Assembly: GCA_040743155.1 (NCBI GenBank)
Contig: JBFLJU010000001.1
Location: forward strand, 930,001-994,000
Direction: 5' to 3'
DNA length: 64,000 nucleotides
Source: Cycloclasticus sp.
GTDB lineage: Bacteria > Pseudomonadota > Gammaproteobacteria > Methylococcales > Cycloclasticaceae
Part shown: positions 1 to 8,407 of the stretch, piece by piece
Numbering within the stretch: the stretch's first letter is position 1
How the letters are laid out: each line of letters begins with the position of its first letter
Made by a program: the position numbers and the translations under genes
The notes under the pieces: generated by a model
The model's input: only the letters and a program-made list of their open reading frames with translations
Told to the model about the DNA's origin: nothing
Database searches by the model: none

Positions 1-1
1 G

Positions 2-178
2 CAAGATTGGGCTGCTCAAATGAGCCATTGGCGAGGTGTTATCAGCTCATTAGCGGATGAATTTGTAGCCGGTGACGCGCGCGTTAATCCAACTAAAAAA
101 GCCTGTGACTATTGCGACTTAACTAGTCTATGCCGTATTAATGAAAAACAGCCGATAGCGGTAGATTCACATGAATAA
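2..178 (+). CDS. AddB-like PD-(D/E)XK nuclease, C-terminal end (5' partial)
   Basis: The frame is open from the window edge to a TAA at 176-178, giving about 58 residues. The tail holds a Cys-x2-Cys-x5-Cys cluster (ACDYCDLTSLC). In AddB-type and related PD-(D/E)XK repair nucleases the last three cysteines of a 4Fe-4S cluster sit at the C-terminus in this way. The stop overlaps the start of the following helicase-nuclease gene by 8 bp, so the two are probably translated together as an AddAB-like double-strand-break resection pair. Only the tail is visible, so the family is inferred from the Cys motif and the neighbour. Confidence 0.7.
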   Translation, partial: QDWAAQMSHWRGVISSLADEFVAGDARVNPTKKACDYCDLTSLCRINEKQPIAVDSHE

Positions 179-3100
179 GCCACAAGATCATACGAAACGA
201 GAGCAGGTATTAGACGTCAGTCAATCCTTTATTGTGCAGGCACCCGCGGGTTCAGGTAAAACCACCTTACTGACACAGCGTTTTTTACGCTTATTAACCA
301 TTGTTAATAACCCAGAAGAAATTTTGGCGATTACCTTTACTAAAAAAGCCGCAGCGGAAATGCATCAGCGCATCATCGAGTCAGTCAAATTAGCGACCAA
401 GCCCCGACCCGATAACGAATTTGATGGCAAAACGTGGGAACTAGCGGCACAGGTGCTTCAACACGATTCAGACCGTGGCTGGAAGTTGTTACAAAACCCA
501 AACCGCTTGCGAGTACAAACCATTGATTCGCTTTGTGCCCACCTGACTAAGCAATTGCCGGTAACAGCGCGATTTGGCTCGCCACCGGCTGTACAGCTCG
601 ATCCTACGGCGTTGTACCTTGAGGCGGCGAGGTATTGCTTACAAGAGCTGGATGCTGATGACGAGGTAGGGCAAGCCATTCGAGTTTTATTAGCACACGT
701 TGATAACCAATTATCACGCGCTGAAAACTTGCTATCGGCGATGCTTGCTTCTCGTGATCAGTGGCTACGTCATGTGATGGGCCAACAGTCTGACGGCTCG
801 ATGCGTTATGCATTGGAGGCGGTGTTACAACGCACGATTGAGGTAGTGTTAAACGACGTTTCGCAAAACATCAATGCTGGTCAACAACAGCAACTATATA
901 GCCTGATACAGTTTGCTTCGGCAAATGTGACCGATAGTGGATCGACGACTCGTCATTTAGCTGAGCAACTAGACTTATCGAATACCAGCGTGGATTCATT
1001 GCCGATCTGGCTAATGCTTGGTGATTTCTTACTCACCAAATCCGGTGGTTGGCGAAAGCAGGCTGACGCCAAGTTGGGTTTCCCAGCACCGAGCAACTCG
1101 AAAAATAAAGAAGAAAAGGCGATCTATGCCGCTAAGAAAAAACAATTTAAAGAATTGCTGGCTGAACTACGGGATAACCAAGCTTTAACAGATGCAGTGA
1201 GTTGGCTGCGTAGCTTACCAACGGCAAGCTATAGTGAGCAGCAATGGGTCGTAATCCAAGCGCTATTGAAAGTCTTGCCAAGGGCGGTTGCTTATTTACG
1301 TTTAGTTTTCCAACAAGTTGGCCAAGTTGACTTTTGTGAGGTGTCTTTGTCGGCGAGTCAAGCCTTGCACGATAGTTCTGGCATGACCGACGTTGGCTTA
1401 ATTTTAGATTATCAATTACAACACATGTTGGTTGATGAGTTTCAAGATACCTCTGAAACACAATTTATGTTGTTAAAAGACTTGGTGGCAGGTTGGCAGG
1501 CAGATGATGGTCGAACATTATTTTTAGTGGGCGACCCGATGCAATCTATTTATCGGTTTCGACAGGCAGAAGTTGGCTTGTTCTTGAAGACACAACAAGA
1601 CGGTTTAGGTGAAGTAAGGGATATCAGTCCGGTTAATATTGAGGTTAACTTTCGTTCCCAACAATCGGTGGTTGATTGGGTAAACGAGGCGTTTAGTGAG
1701 GTAATGCCAGACAGCGATAATATTTTTAGTGGTGCCATTTCATATAAACCTTCCATCCCATTTAAATTAAATGAGCCTGAAGAGCAGGCGGTTCATTATT
1801 ACCCGCATAGTGATAGACAAGCAGAAGGTGAGTCATTATTGAAGTTGATCCAGAAGATTCAACTCGATAAACCTGACGAGACCATTGCTGTATTGGTGCG
1901 CACTAGAAGCAGCCTTGCTGAGCTTGTTATCGCATTAAATGAAGCGGGCGTACTTTACCAAGCAACCGACATCGATCCGCTGCATAAACGACAAACGGTC
2001 ATTGATTTAATGTCACTGACGCGCGCCTACCTGCAACCTGCCGATAGAGTCGCGTGGCTTTCTGTATTACGCGCCCCTTGGTGCGCCTTGAGCCTCGCTG
2101 ATATGCACAGTTTGCTGGATGGCTGTCCAGATGCAAATATTTACTCGCTACTGCAAGATAAGGGTCGACTATCAGCGTTAAGTCAATCCGGTCAAAGCAG
2201 TATTGCACACGTATTGACCCAGTTCGCGGTGGCATTTAGTCATAGAGAAAGAATGCCTAGCGCAGAAATCATCAAGGGCCTATGGAGTGAATTGTTGGGC
2301 CCTGAATGTTTGTCTACAACGGCTGAACTGTCTGACAATGTACGCTTTTTTGAATGCCTTGCGGAGTTGGAATCAGCAGGAAATTCAATTGATATAAAGG
2401 CATTAGAAGAACGCGTTGAAAAACTTTATGCCGCGGCTGATGTGAATGCGCCTAAAACACTTCAGGTAATGACTATTCATAAAGCGAAAGGTTTGGAATT
2501 TGATCACGTTATATTGCCGGGTTTAGACAGGCGAGGGCGTCACGATGATAAACAGTTGCTGACATGGCTGGAACGCCCCTCTGAACTACCCGGCGAAAGC
2601 GAATTATTGATCGCGCCGATAAAGGAAACAGGGTCCGAAGCAGACGATGCGATAGGCAATTATTTAAATAAAATTGAACAACAAAAATCAGCCCATGAAA
2701 GTCAGCGTTTATTGTATGTGGCGGCAACACGCGCGAAAAAATGCTTACACTTAAGTTTCTGTTTAACGCTTGATGAAAAAACCGGTGAAGCCAAAAAGCC
2801 GCCGAGTAATACGCTGTTAGGTCTGTTGTGGTCGACGATTAAAAAGGCTGTAAAAACCGATTTGTTAGGTGATAAATTAGATAATAAAGAAGCTGTAACT
2901 AAATGTTATTTAAAAAAATTAAATACACAAGAAATAAAAAAAGAAGACCTGTCGTGTTTAGATTATCAACAAGAAACGTCAGTAATCATTGCACCACAAA
3001 GCAACGTAATTGAGTTTGATTGGGCGAGTGATTTAGCGGCATCCATAGGCAGTGTTTGCCACCAATGTATGCAGATAATGGGTGAGAGTGGCGAGAAAAA

Positions 3101-3551
3101 TCCAGTTATCGATGATGAGTCGATACGCCATTTGCTGTTGGAAGCAGGTGTATTACCCCAGTATATTGAAGACGCCATTGCACGGAGCAAACAAATTTTA
3201 AAGTTATGCTTGCAAGATAATCGCGGGCAATGGGTTCTTAATAACCAGCATGAAGATAGCCAATTTGAGTTGGCTTTGTCAGGCGTTTTGGATGGAGCTG
3301 TTGTGCATTATCGACTAGATAGAACCTTTGTTGATGATGGCAAAAGATGGATCATTGATTATAAAACGAGCCGTCACGAAGACGAGAACAAAGAACAATT
3401 TCTGGATAATGAAGTGACACGTTATAAACCGCAATTAGAACAATATGCACACCTAATGAGTGCGATTGATTCACGTCCAATTATGCTTGGACTGTATTAT
3501 CCAGCGTTTTCTGGCTGGCGCAGCTGGGAGTTTGAGCGTGCTGCGAAATAA
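171..3551 (+). CDS. AddA-like UvrD/Rep-family helicase with C-terminal nuclease domain
   Basis: 1126 aa superfamily 1 DNA helicase-nuclease. Visible motifs: Walker A APAGSGKTT (residues 24-32), motif Ia FTKKAAAEM, Walker B VDEFQDTSE (about 421), GDPMQSIYRFR (about 454), motif IV VNFRSQQSV, motif V TIHKAKGLEFDHV (about 768) and motif VI LLYVAATRAKK. The C-terminus has LDRTF...IIDYKTSRHE (about 1050-1070), the Asp/Asp-x-Lys core of a RecB-type PD-(D/E)XK nuclease. The role is ATP-driven unwinding and resection of double-strand breaks with the upstream AddB-like protein, which it overlaps by 8 bp. Length and domain order fit AddA, but many gammaproteobacteria carry this pair under generic names, so no symbol is given. 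Confidence 0.9.
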   Translation: MNKPQDHTKREQVLDVSQSFIVQAPAGSGKTTLLTQRFLRLLTIVNNPEEILAITFTKKAAAEMHQRIIESVKLATKPRPDNEFDGKTWELAAQVLQHDSDRGWKLLQNPNRLRVQTIDSLCAHLTKQLPVTARFGSPPAVQLDPTALYLEAARYCLQELDADDEVGQAIRVLLAHVDNQLSRAENLLSAMLASRDQWLRHVMGQQSDGSMRYALEAVLQRTIEVVLNDVSQNINAGQQQQLYSLIQFASANVTDSGSTTRHLAEQLDLSNTSVDSLPIWLMLGDFLLTKSGGWRKQADAKLGFPAPSNSKNKEEKAIYAAKKKQFKELLAELRDNQALTDAVSWLRSLPTASYSEQQWVVIQALLKVLPRAVAYLRLVFQQVGQVDFCEVSLSASQALHDSSGMTDVGLILDYQLQHMLVDEFQDTSETQFMLLKDLVAGWQADDGRTLFLVGDPMQSIYRFRQAEVGLFLKTQQDGLGEVRDISPVNIEVNFRSQQSVVDWVNEAFSEVMPDSDNIFSGAISYKPSIPFKLNEPEEQAVHYYPHSDRQAEGESLLKLIQKIQLDKPDETIAVLVRTRSSLAELVIALNEAGVLYQATDIDPLHKRQTVIDLMSLTRAYLQPADRVAWLSVLRAPWCALSLADMHSLLDGCPDANIYSLLQDKGRLSALSQSGQSSIAHVLTQFAVAFSHRERMPSAEIIKGLWSELLGPECLSTTAELSDNVRFFECLAELESAGNSIDIKALEERVEKLYAAADVNAPKTLQVMTIHKAKGLEFDHVILPGLDRRGRHDDKQLLTWLERPSELPGESELLIAPIKETGSEADDAIGNYLNKIEQQKSAHESQRLLYVAATRAKKCLHLSFCLTLDEKTGEAKKPPSNTLLGLLWSTIKKAVKTDLLGDKLDNKEAVTKCYLKKLNTQEIKKEDLSCLDYQQETSVIIAPQSNVIEFDWASDLAASIGSVCHQCMQIMGESGEKNPVIDDESIRHLLLEAGVLPQYIEDAIARSKQILKLCLQDNRGQWVLNNQHEDSQFELALSGVLDGAVVHYRLDRTFVDDGKRWIIDYKTSRHEDENKEQFLDNEVTRYKPQLEQYAHLMSAIDSRPIMLGLYYPAFSGWRSWEFERAAK

Positions 3552-5679
3552 AAGGTTTCTACTGCTGGCACTGTTCGTGGCGCTAGTCGTAGCTTTTTAT
3601 GCATTGGGTTTTAATCAATACCTCAATTTAGATTATTTAAAAGAAAAAAGCGCAGGCTTTGCCGCTTATTACGATGATAACCCTTGGCAAACGTCATTGT
3701 GGTTTTTCCTTGTATATATGTTCTCTACTGCCCTATCAATACCAGGCGCAAGCACATTCACCCTAGTAGGAGGCGCAATTTTTGGCTTGTCTTGGGGTGT
3801 TGTTTTGGTATCTTTTGCATCGACTATTGGTGCCAGCCTTGCGTTCTTATTATCGCGCTACGTGTTTAAGGATGCTGTGCAAGCTAAATTTTCTAGCAAG
3901 CTCGCTGATATTAATACGGGCATTGAAAAAGAGGGTGCTTTTTATCTCTTTACGCTTAGATTGATCGTGGTTTTTCCGTTTTGGTTGATTAATTTATTGA
4001 TGGGCTTAACAGCGATCAAATTACGTACTTATTTTTGGGTCAGTCAGCTTGGTATGTTGCCGGCGACCATCGTATTTGTTAATGCCGGTACGCAATTGGC
4101 GAAAGTGGATCAGCTAAGTGATATTTTATCGCCTACTATTGCGGTTTCTTTTGCACTCTTAGGCCTGTTTCCATTAATGGCTAAATCAATACCGGGTATT
4201 GTTCATCGCTATCAGGCTTTAAAAGCCCATAAAAAACCCGATTCGTTCGACTATAACCTGGTTGTTATCGGCGCAGGTTCTGCCGGTTTAGTCAGCTCTT
4301 TCATCGCTGCGGCGGTTAAAGCAAAGGTGTTGTTAATTGAAAAAGATAAAATGGGTGGCGACTGTTTAAACACAGGCTGCGTCCCGTCAAAATCATTGAT
4401 TAAGTCATCACGATTTTTGGCCGATTTAAGCCGCAGTCAGCGCTATGGTATAAAAAGTGCGTCAGCAGAATTTGATTTCGCAGAGGTTATGGAGCGTGTG
4501 TCATCGGTAATTCAACAAATAGAACCGCACGACTCAATTGAGCGCTATACCGAATTAGGCGTTGAATGCCGTCAAGCTGAGGCGCGGATAGTATCACCTT
4601 GGGAAGTAGACATAGACGGCAAGAAAATTACCTCTCAACACATTATTATTGCAACAGGTGCGAAACCGCGCGTGCCGACTATCTCAGGTTTAGACAAGGT
4701 TCAATTTTATACATCAGAGACTATTTGGTCTTTACGTAAACGGCCAGAACGTCTACTGGTTGTGGGCGGTGGCCCGATTGGCTGCGAGTTGGGGCAAAGT
4801 TTTAGTCGATTAGGGAGCAAGGTAACAATACTGGATATCGCAGAGCGTATTATGTTGCCCGAGGATCGCGATGCTGGCGACTTATTGAAGGGAGAATTAG
4901 AATCGGAGGGTGTGGAGCTTAAGCTTAACGCTACTATTGAATCGGTTGATGTTGAAAATGGTCAACAATACTGCGTTATTAAAAACGCAGCGGCTGAGAC
5001 TGAAAAGCTTGAGTTTGATGCGCTTTTGTTTGCGATTGGACGGCAAGCCAATACAACTGGGCTCGGTATAGAAACGCTAGGTATTCAATTGACCAAAACT
5101 GGCACGATCGAGGTCGATAAGTACATGCGAACCAGTGTACCTACCATTTATGCTTGCGGCGATGTCGCTGGGCCGTATCAATTTACCCATACCGCAGCAC
5201 ATTATGCATGGTACAGCACGGTTAATAGCTTATTCGGTGATATTTGGCGTTTTAAGGCAGACCACCGAGTGATTCCACGAGTGACCTTTACAGAACCCGA
5301 AATCGCCAGCGTTGGGTACAACGAGGAGTCAGCTAAAGCGGCGGGCATCATGGTAGAAAAAACATGCTTCAAATTAGATCAGTTAGATAGGGCTATTGTG
5401 GACGGAAAAACAGACGGTTTTATCAAGGTATTAACCGTAGTCGGCAAAGATAAAATTTTGGGTGTAACCATCGTTGGTGAACACGCGGGGGAACTATTAG
5501 CTGAATTTGTTTTAGCCATGAAACACGGTTTAGGGTTAAATAAGATTTTGGGCACGATTCACGCGTACCCGACTTGGGCTGAAGCGAATAAATATACTGC
5601 GGGGGTTTGGAAGAAAAACCATAAACCCGATAAGTTGTTAACGTTTCTTGAAAGATACCATCGCGCCAAACGGCAGTAA
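3538..5679 (+). CDS. VTT/DedA (TVP38-like) membrane domain fused to a mercuric-reductase-like FAD/NAD(P) disulfide oxidoreductase
   Basis: 713 aa from the chosen GTG at 3538, which has GGGAG 7 bp upstream and overlaps the helicase stop by 14 bp. An in-frame ATG at 3460 would add 26 residues but lies deep in the helicase gene. Residues 1-230 hold several hydrophobic segments and a SNARE-associated/VTT-like core (IPGASTFTLVGGAIFGLSWG). From about 238 a pyridine-nucleotide-disulfide oxidoreductase follows: FAD motif VIGAGSAGL, redox pair GGDCLNTGCVPSK (Cys276, Cys281), NAD(P) motif VVGGGPIGCE, ACGDVAGP, and a dimerisation domain with HAYPTWAE. The C-terminal vicinal Cys pair typical of MerA was not seen. 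Just 8 bp before arsS, it probably serves the arsenic cluster; the substrate is unknown. Confidence 0.85.
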   Translation: MLRNKRFLLLALFVALVVAFYALGFNQYLNLDYLKEKSAGFAAYYDDNPWQTSLWFFLVYMFSTALSIPGASTFTLVGGAIFGLSWGVVLVSFASTIGASLAFLLSRYVFKDAVQAKFSSKLADINTGIEKEGAFYLFTLRLIVVFPFWLINLLMGLTAIKLRTYFWVSQLGMLPATIVFVNAGTQLAKVDQLSDILSPTIAVSFALLGLFPLMAKSIPGIVHRYQALKAHKKPDSFDYNLVVIGAGSAGLVSSFIAAAVKAKVLLIEKDKMGGDCLNTGCVPSKSLIKSSRFLADLSRSQRYGIKSASAEFDFAEVMERVSSVIQQIEPHDSIERYTELGVECRQAEARIVSPWEVDIDGKKITSQHIIIATGAKPRVPTISGLDKVQFYTSETIWSLRKRPERLLVVGGGPIGCELGQSFSRLGSKVTILDIAERIMLPEDRDAGDLLKGELESEGVELKLNATIESVDVENGQQYCVIKNAAAETEKLEFDALLFAIGRQANTTGLGIETLGIQLTKTGTIEVDKYMRTSVPTIYACGDVAGPYQFTHTAAHYAWYSTVNSLFGDIWRFKADHRVIPRVTFTEPEIASVGYNEESAKAAGIMVEKTCFKLDQLDRAIVDGKTDGFIKVLTVVGKDKILGVTIVGEHAGELLAEFVLAMKHGLGLNKILGTIHAYPTWAEANKYTAGVWKKNHKPDKLLTFLERYHRAKRQ

Positions 5680-5687
5680 TTACTGAT

Positions 5688-6638
5688 ATGCATCCAACCT
5701 TACCAAAACTAGCGGATACGGATTTTCCGTCAATAAGGCGAAATAAGCTTGAAACCTTACAGGTGAATTTGGGCTATTTATGTAATCAGTCCTGCTTGCA
5801 CTGCCATGTTAATGCAGGGCCTACGCGTAAAGAATTAATGGATAAAGCCACTGTAGATCAAGTGTTTGAGTTTATTGATCGGCAAGGCATTACTACGCTT
5901 GATTTAACTGGTGGTGCGCCAGAAATGAACCCTCATTTTCAATACGTGGTGGAGCAGGCGAGTCAACGTGGTTTGAGTGTTATAGACCGTTGCAATTTAA
6001 CGATTCTTGAGGAGCCAGGCTATGAGTATTTGTACGAATTTTTAGCCAGTAATAATGTGCAAATCGTTGCCTCCTTACCGTGTTACTCGAGTGAAAATGT
6101 GGATGCTCAACGAGGTAATGGGGTGTTTGATAAAAGCATAGCAGCACTGAAAAAGCTTAATGCACTGGGCTATGGTAAGGGATTGGATTTAAGCCTTGTG
6201 TACAACCCGCAGGGCACTCAGCTACCTCCGCAGCAAACAACCTTAGAGCTTGAGTACAAAGAGCATTTACTCGACCATTTCGGCATTGTTTTTAGCCGCT
6301 TACTGACGATCACTAATATGCCAATAAAACGCTTTGGTAGTACTCTGATTTCTAAAGGACAGTTTGATGATTATATGGACGTTCTTAAAGCTGCTTATCG
6401 GCCAGTAAACATCGATCAATTAATGTGCAAAGGCCTGTTGAGTGTCGATTGGCAAGGCTATGTATACGACTGTGATTTTAACCAAATGTTAGATTTGCCG
6501 GCTGGTATAAGCGACAAAAAGAAGCATATTTCAGATTGTTTGGAGATTGATTTCAAACAACAAGCAATAACCATTGCCGACCATTGCTATGGCTGTACCG
6601 CAGGTAGCGGTTCTAGTTGTGGCGGCGCACTAACCTAA
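5688..6638 (+). CDS. arsS: Arsenosugar biosynthesis radical SAM protein ArsS
   Basis: 316 aa. Cys32-x3-Cys36-x2-Cys39 (CNQSCLHCH) is the radical SAM 4Fe-4S motif, followed by DLTGGAPEMNP. The C-terminal part (about 190-316) carries further cysteines (MCKGLLS, YDCDFNQM, HCYGCTAGSGSSCGG) typical of the ArsS C-terminal domain. Known family role: transfer of a 5'-deoxyadenosyl group from SAM to dimethylated arsenic, the step that starts oxo-arsenosugar formation. It lies 10 bp upstream of arsM and 8 bp after the membrane flavoprotein gene, consistent with one operon. Confidence 0.88.
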   Translation: MHPTLPKLADTDFPSIRRNKLETLQVNLGYLCNQSCLHCHVNAGPTRKELMDKATVDQVFEFIDRQGITTLDLTGGAPEMNPHFQYVVEQASQRGLSVIDRCNLTILEEPGYEYLYEFLASNNVQIVASLPCYSSENVDAQRGNGVFDKSIAALKKLNALGYGKGLDLSLVYNPQGTQLPPQQTTLELEYKEHLLDHFGIVFSRLLTITNMPIKRFGSTLISKGQFDDYMDVLKAAYRPVNIDQLMCKGLLSVDWQGYVYDCDFNQMLDLPAGISDKKKHISDCLEIDFKQQAITIADHCYGCTAGSGSSCGGALT

Positions 6639-6648
6639 GGAACTTACG

Positions 6649-7692
6649 ATGGACATGAAAAATAGTGTGGTAGAACGATATACAAAGGGTGCAGAAGCTG
6701 TGCAGCCAGCATTGTGTTGTCCAGTTGACTACGACACAGCCCTGCTGGCGATGCTGCCACGAGAAGTGATTGAAAAAGACTACGGCTGTGGTGACCCCTC
6801 CCGTTATGTAGAAGAAGGGAATGTGGTGCTAGATTTAGGCTCGGGCTCGGGCAAAATTTGTTATATGGCGGCGCAGTTGGTTGGTGATTCAGGTCGTGTT
6901 ATTGGTGTTGATATGAACGACGAAATGCTGGCCCTCGCTAGAAAATATCAAACCGATATGGCCGAAAAGTTAGGTGCTGAAAAGGTCAGTTTTGTTAGAG
7001 GGCAAATTCAAAACTTAGCGGTTGATTTGGATAACCCTGATGCAAAAGAGCCAATGATCGCCGATAACTCAGTCGATTTGGTTTTGTCTAACTGTGTGTT
7101 GAATTTGGTGAATGACAGCGATAAGAAACAACTTGTTGAAGAAATTTTCCGCGTGGTAAAACCAGGTGGGAGGATTGCGATTTCAGACATTGTTGCGGAT
7201 GAGACGGTTCCTGAAAAGTTAAAATTAGACCCAGCATTGTGGTCGGGTTGTATTTCTGGTTCATTCCTTGAAGATGAATTCTTAGACAGCTTTAAACAAG
7301 CAGGTTTTTTGGCGGTTAAATGCGACAAGTGGGACGCTGAGCCTTGGCAGGTTGTAGAGGGTATTGAATTTCGTTCAGTAACGATTACTGCGGTTAAAGG
7401 CGCTGACGTTGCGTGTATAGATAAAGGCCACGCGGTGATCTACAAAGGCCCTTACGCTGAAACGACTGACGATGAAGGGCATGTGTTCTACCGTGGTAAA
7501 CGCATGGCGGTTTGTGAGCGCACCTACAAATTTTTGACCGATGGGCCGTATGCAGATGACTTTATCGGCATTGCTCCAGCGCAACAAAGTGAAGGGCAAC
7601 TTTGGTGCGCACCAGCCGGCACCTTAAGACCTGCAGCGGATAGTAAAGGTAGTTCGCACCGTAATGCTAAACAAGGGAGTTCTTGTTGCTGA
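6649..7692 (+). CDS. arsM: Arsenite S-adenosylmethionine methyltransferase (arsenosugar type)
   Basis: 347 aa. The SAM-binding motif VLDLGSGSGK is at 60-69, with VIGVDMNDEML as the acidic loop and VLSNCVLNL after it. Cysteines likely to bind As(III) include Cys23-Cys24 (ALCCPVDYD), Cys47 (YGCGDPSRY) and the Cys in LWSGCISG. A C-terminal domain (about 245-347) ends in a Cys-Cys pair (GSSCC), as in ArsM proteins encoded beside arsS. AAGGA precedes the ATG. ArsM methylates arsenite stepwise and so supplies dimethylarsenic to ArsS. It is located between arsS and a glycosyltransferase. Confidence 0.88.
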   Translation: MDMKNSVVERYTKGAEAVQPALCCPVDYDTALLAMLPREVIEKDYGCGDPSRYVEEGNVVLDLGSGSGKICYMAAQLVGDSGRVIGVDMNDEMLALARKYQTDMAEKLGAEKVSFVRGQIQNLAVDLDNPDAKEPMIADNSVDLVLSNCVLNLVNDSDKKQLVEEIFRVVKPGGRIAISDIVADETVPEKLKLDPALWSGCISGSFLEDEFLDSFKQAGFLAVKCDKWDAEPWQVVEGIEFRSVTITAVKGADVACIDKGHAVIYKGPYAETTDDEGHVFYRGKRMAVCERTYKFLTDGPYADDFIGIAPAQQSEGQLWCAPAGTLRPAADSKGSSHRNAKQGSSCC

Positions 7693-7717
7693 GACATAAT
7701 GGCTGTTTACGTTTGAT

Positions 7718-8407
7718 ATGACGACACTATCCATCATCATTCCTACCTTGAATGAAGCAAAGGTGCTTCCATTCACGCTGCAAAGTTTACAAGCACTTAG
7801 AAAGCACAATGTTGAGGTTATTATTGTTGACGGTGGCAGTGATGATGACACGCTCGCTATAGCAGAGCAGTTTGCTGATATCGTTATTAGCTCGAAAGTT
7901 GGCAGGGCGCGTCAATTGAATAAAGGTGCCAAGGCTGCGCGAAGTGATTTATTACTGTTTCTCCATGCGGATACGCAGTTGCCAATTAATGCGTTAGAAC
8001 TATTAAATAATTCAGCCAGGGGATTCAGTAGATGGGGTCGATTTAACGTTAAATTGGATGATTCGCGGTTAGCGTTTCGGCTCATTGAAAAGATGATGAA
8101 CTGGCGCTCTTGTTTGACGGGGATCGTGACGGGTGACCAAGCCATGTTTGTTTCTAACGCCTTGTTTGAAAAGGTGGGCGGCTACCCTGATATTGAATTG
8201 ATGGAAGATATTGCCATCAGTAAGACATTAAAAAAATATGCTATGCCGATCTGCCTTAATCAACCCGTTCTAATCTCAGCTCGCCGTTGGCAAGAGCAGG
8301 GTGTGTTGAGAACGGTGTTATTAATGTGGCAATTAAGGTGGGCGTATTTTTTCAAAAAATCTCCGCTAATATTGGCGGAGAAATATCAGAAAACTAGGCT
8401 TAAGTAG
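7718..8407 (+). CDS. Family 2 glycosyltransferase, arsenosugar-cluster type
   Basis: 229 aa GT-A fold enzyme. Motifs: SIIIPTLNEAKVLP (N-terminal), IIVDGGSDDDT, LLFLHADTQLP (the metal-binding Asp motif), TGDQAMFV and ELMEDIAIS. A short glycosyltransferase of this kind regularly sits beside arsS/arsM and is assigned to arsenosugar assembly, possibly adding the ribose aglycone; the exact sugar reaction is not shown by sequence. It starts 25 bp after arsM. Its last 8 bp overlap the end of glnD on the other strand, and its 3' coding region contains what looks like the glnD terminator. Confidence 0.8.
   Translation: MTTLSIIIPTLNEAKVLPFTLQSLQALRKHNVEVIIVDGGSDDDTLAIAEQFADIVISSKVGRARQLNKGAKAARSDLLLFLHADTQLPINALELLNNSARGFSRWGRFNVKLDDSRLAFRLIEKMMNWRSCLTGIVTGDQAMFVSNALFEKVGGYPDIELMEDIAISKTLKKYAMPICLNQPVLISARRWQEQGVLRTVLLMWQLRWAYFFKKSPLILAEKYQKTRLK
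8354..8380 (-). terminator. Probable intrinsic terminator of glnD, inside the glycosyltransferase gene
   Basis: Read on the minus strand, CTCCGC and GCGGAG (8361-8380) form a GC-rich 6-bp stem with an 8-base loop, followed by A and six T (8354-8359). The hairpin lies 20 bp beyond the glnD stop. It is embedded in the final codons of the convergent glycosyltransferase gene, so one sequence serves as both coding DNA and terminator. Confidence 0.6.

Noticed and set aside
3460-3537. Upstream in-frame start for the VTT-flavoprotein fusion
   Set aside because: It lies 92 bp inside the helicase gene, adds a non-family peptide, and the GTG at 3538 has a well-placed GGGAG.
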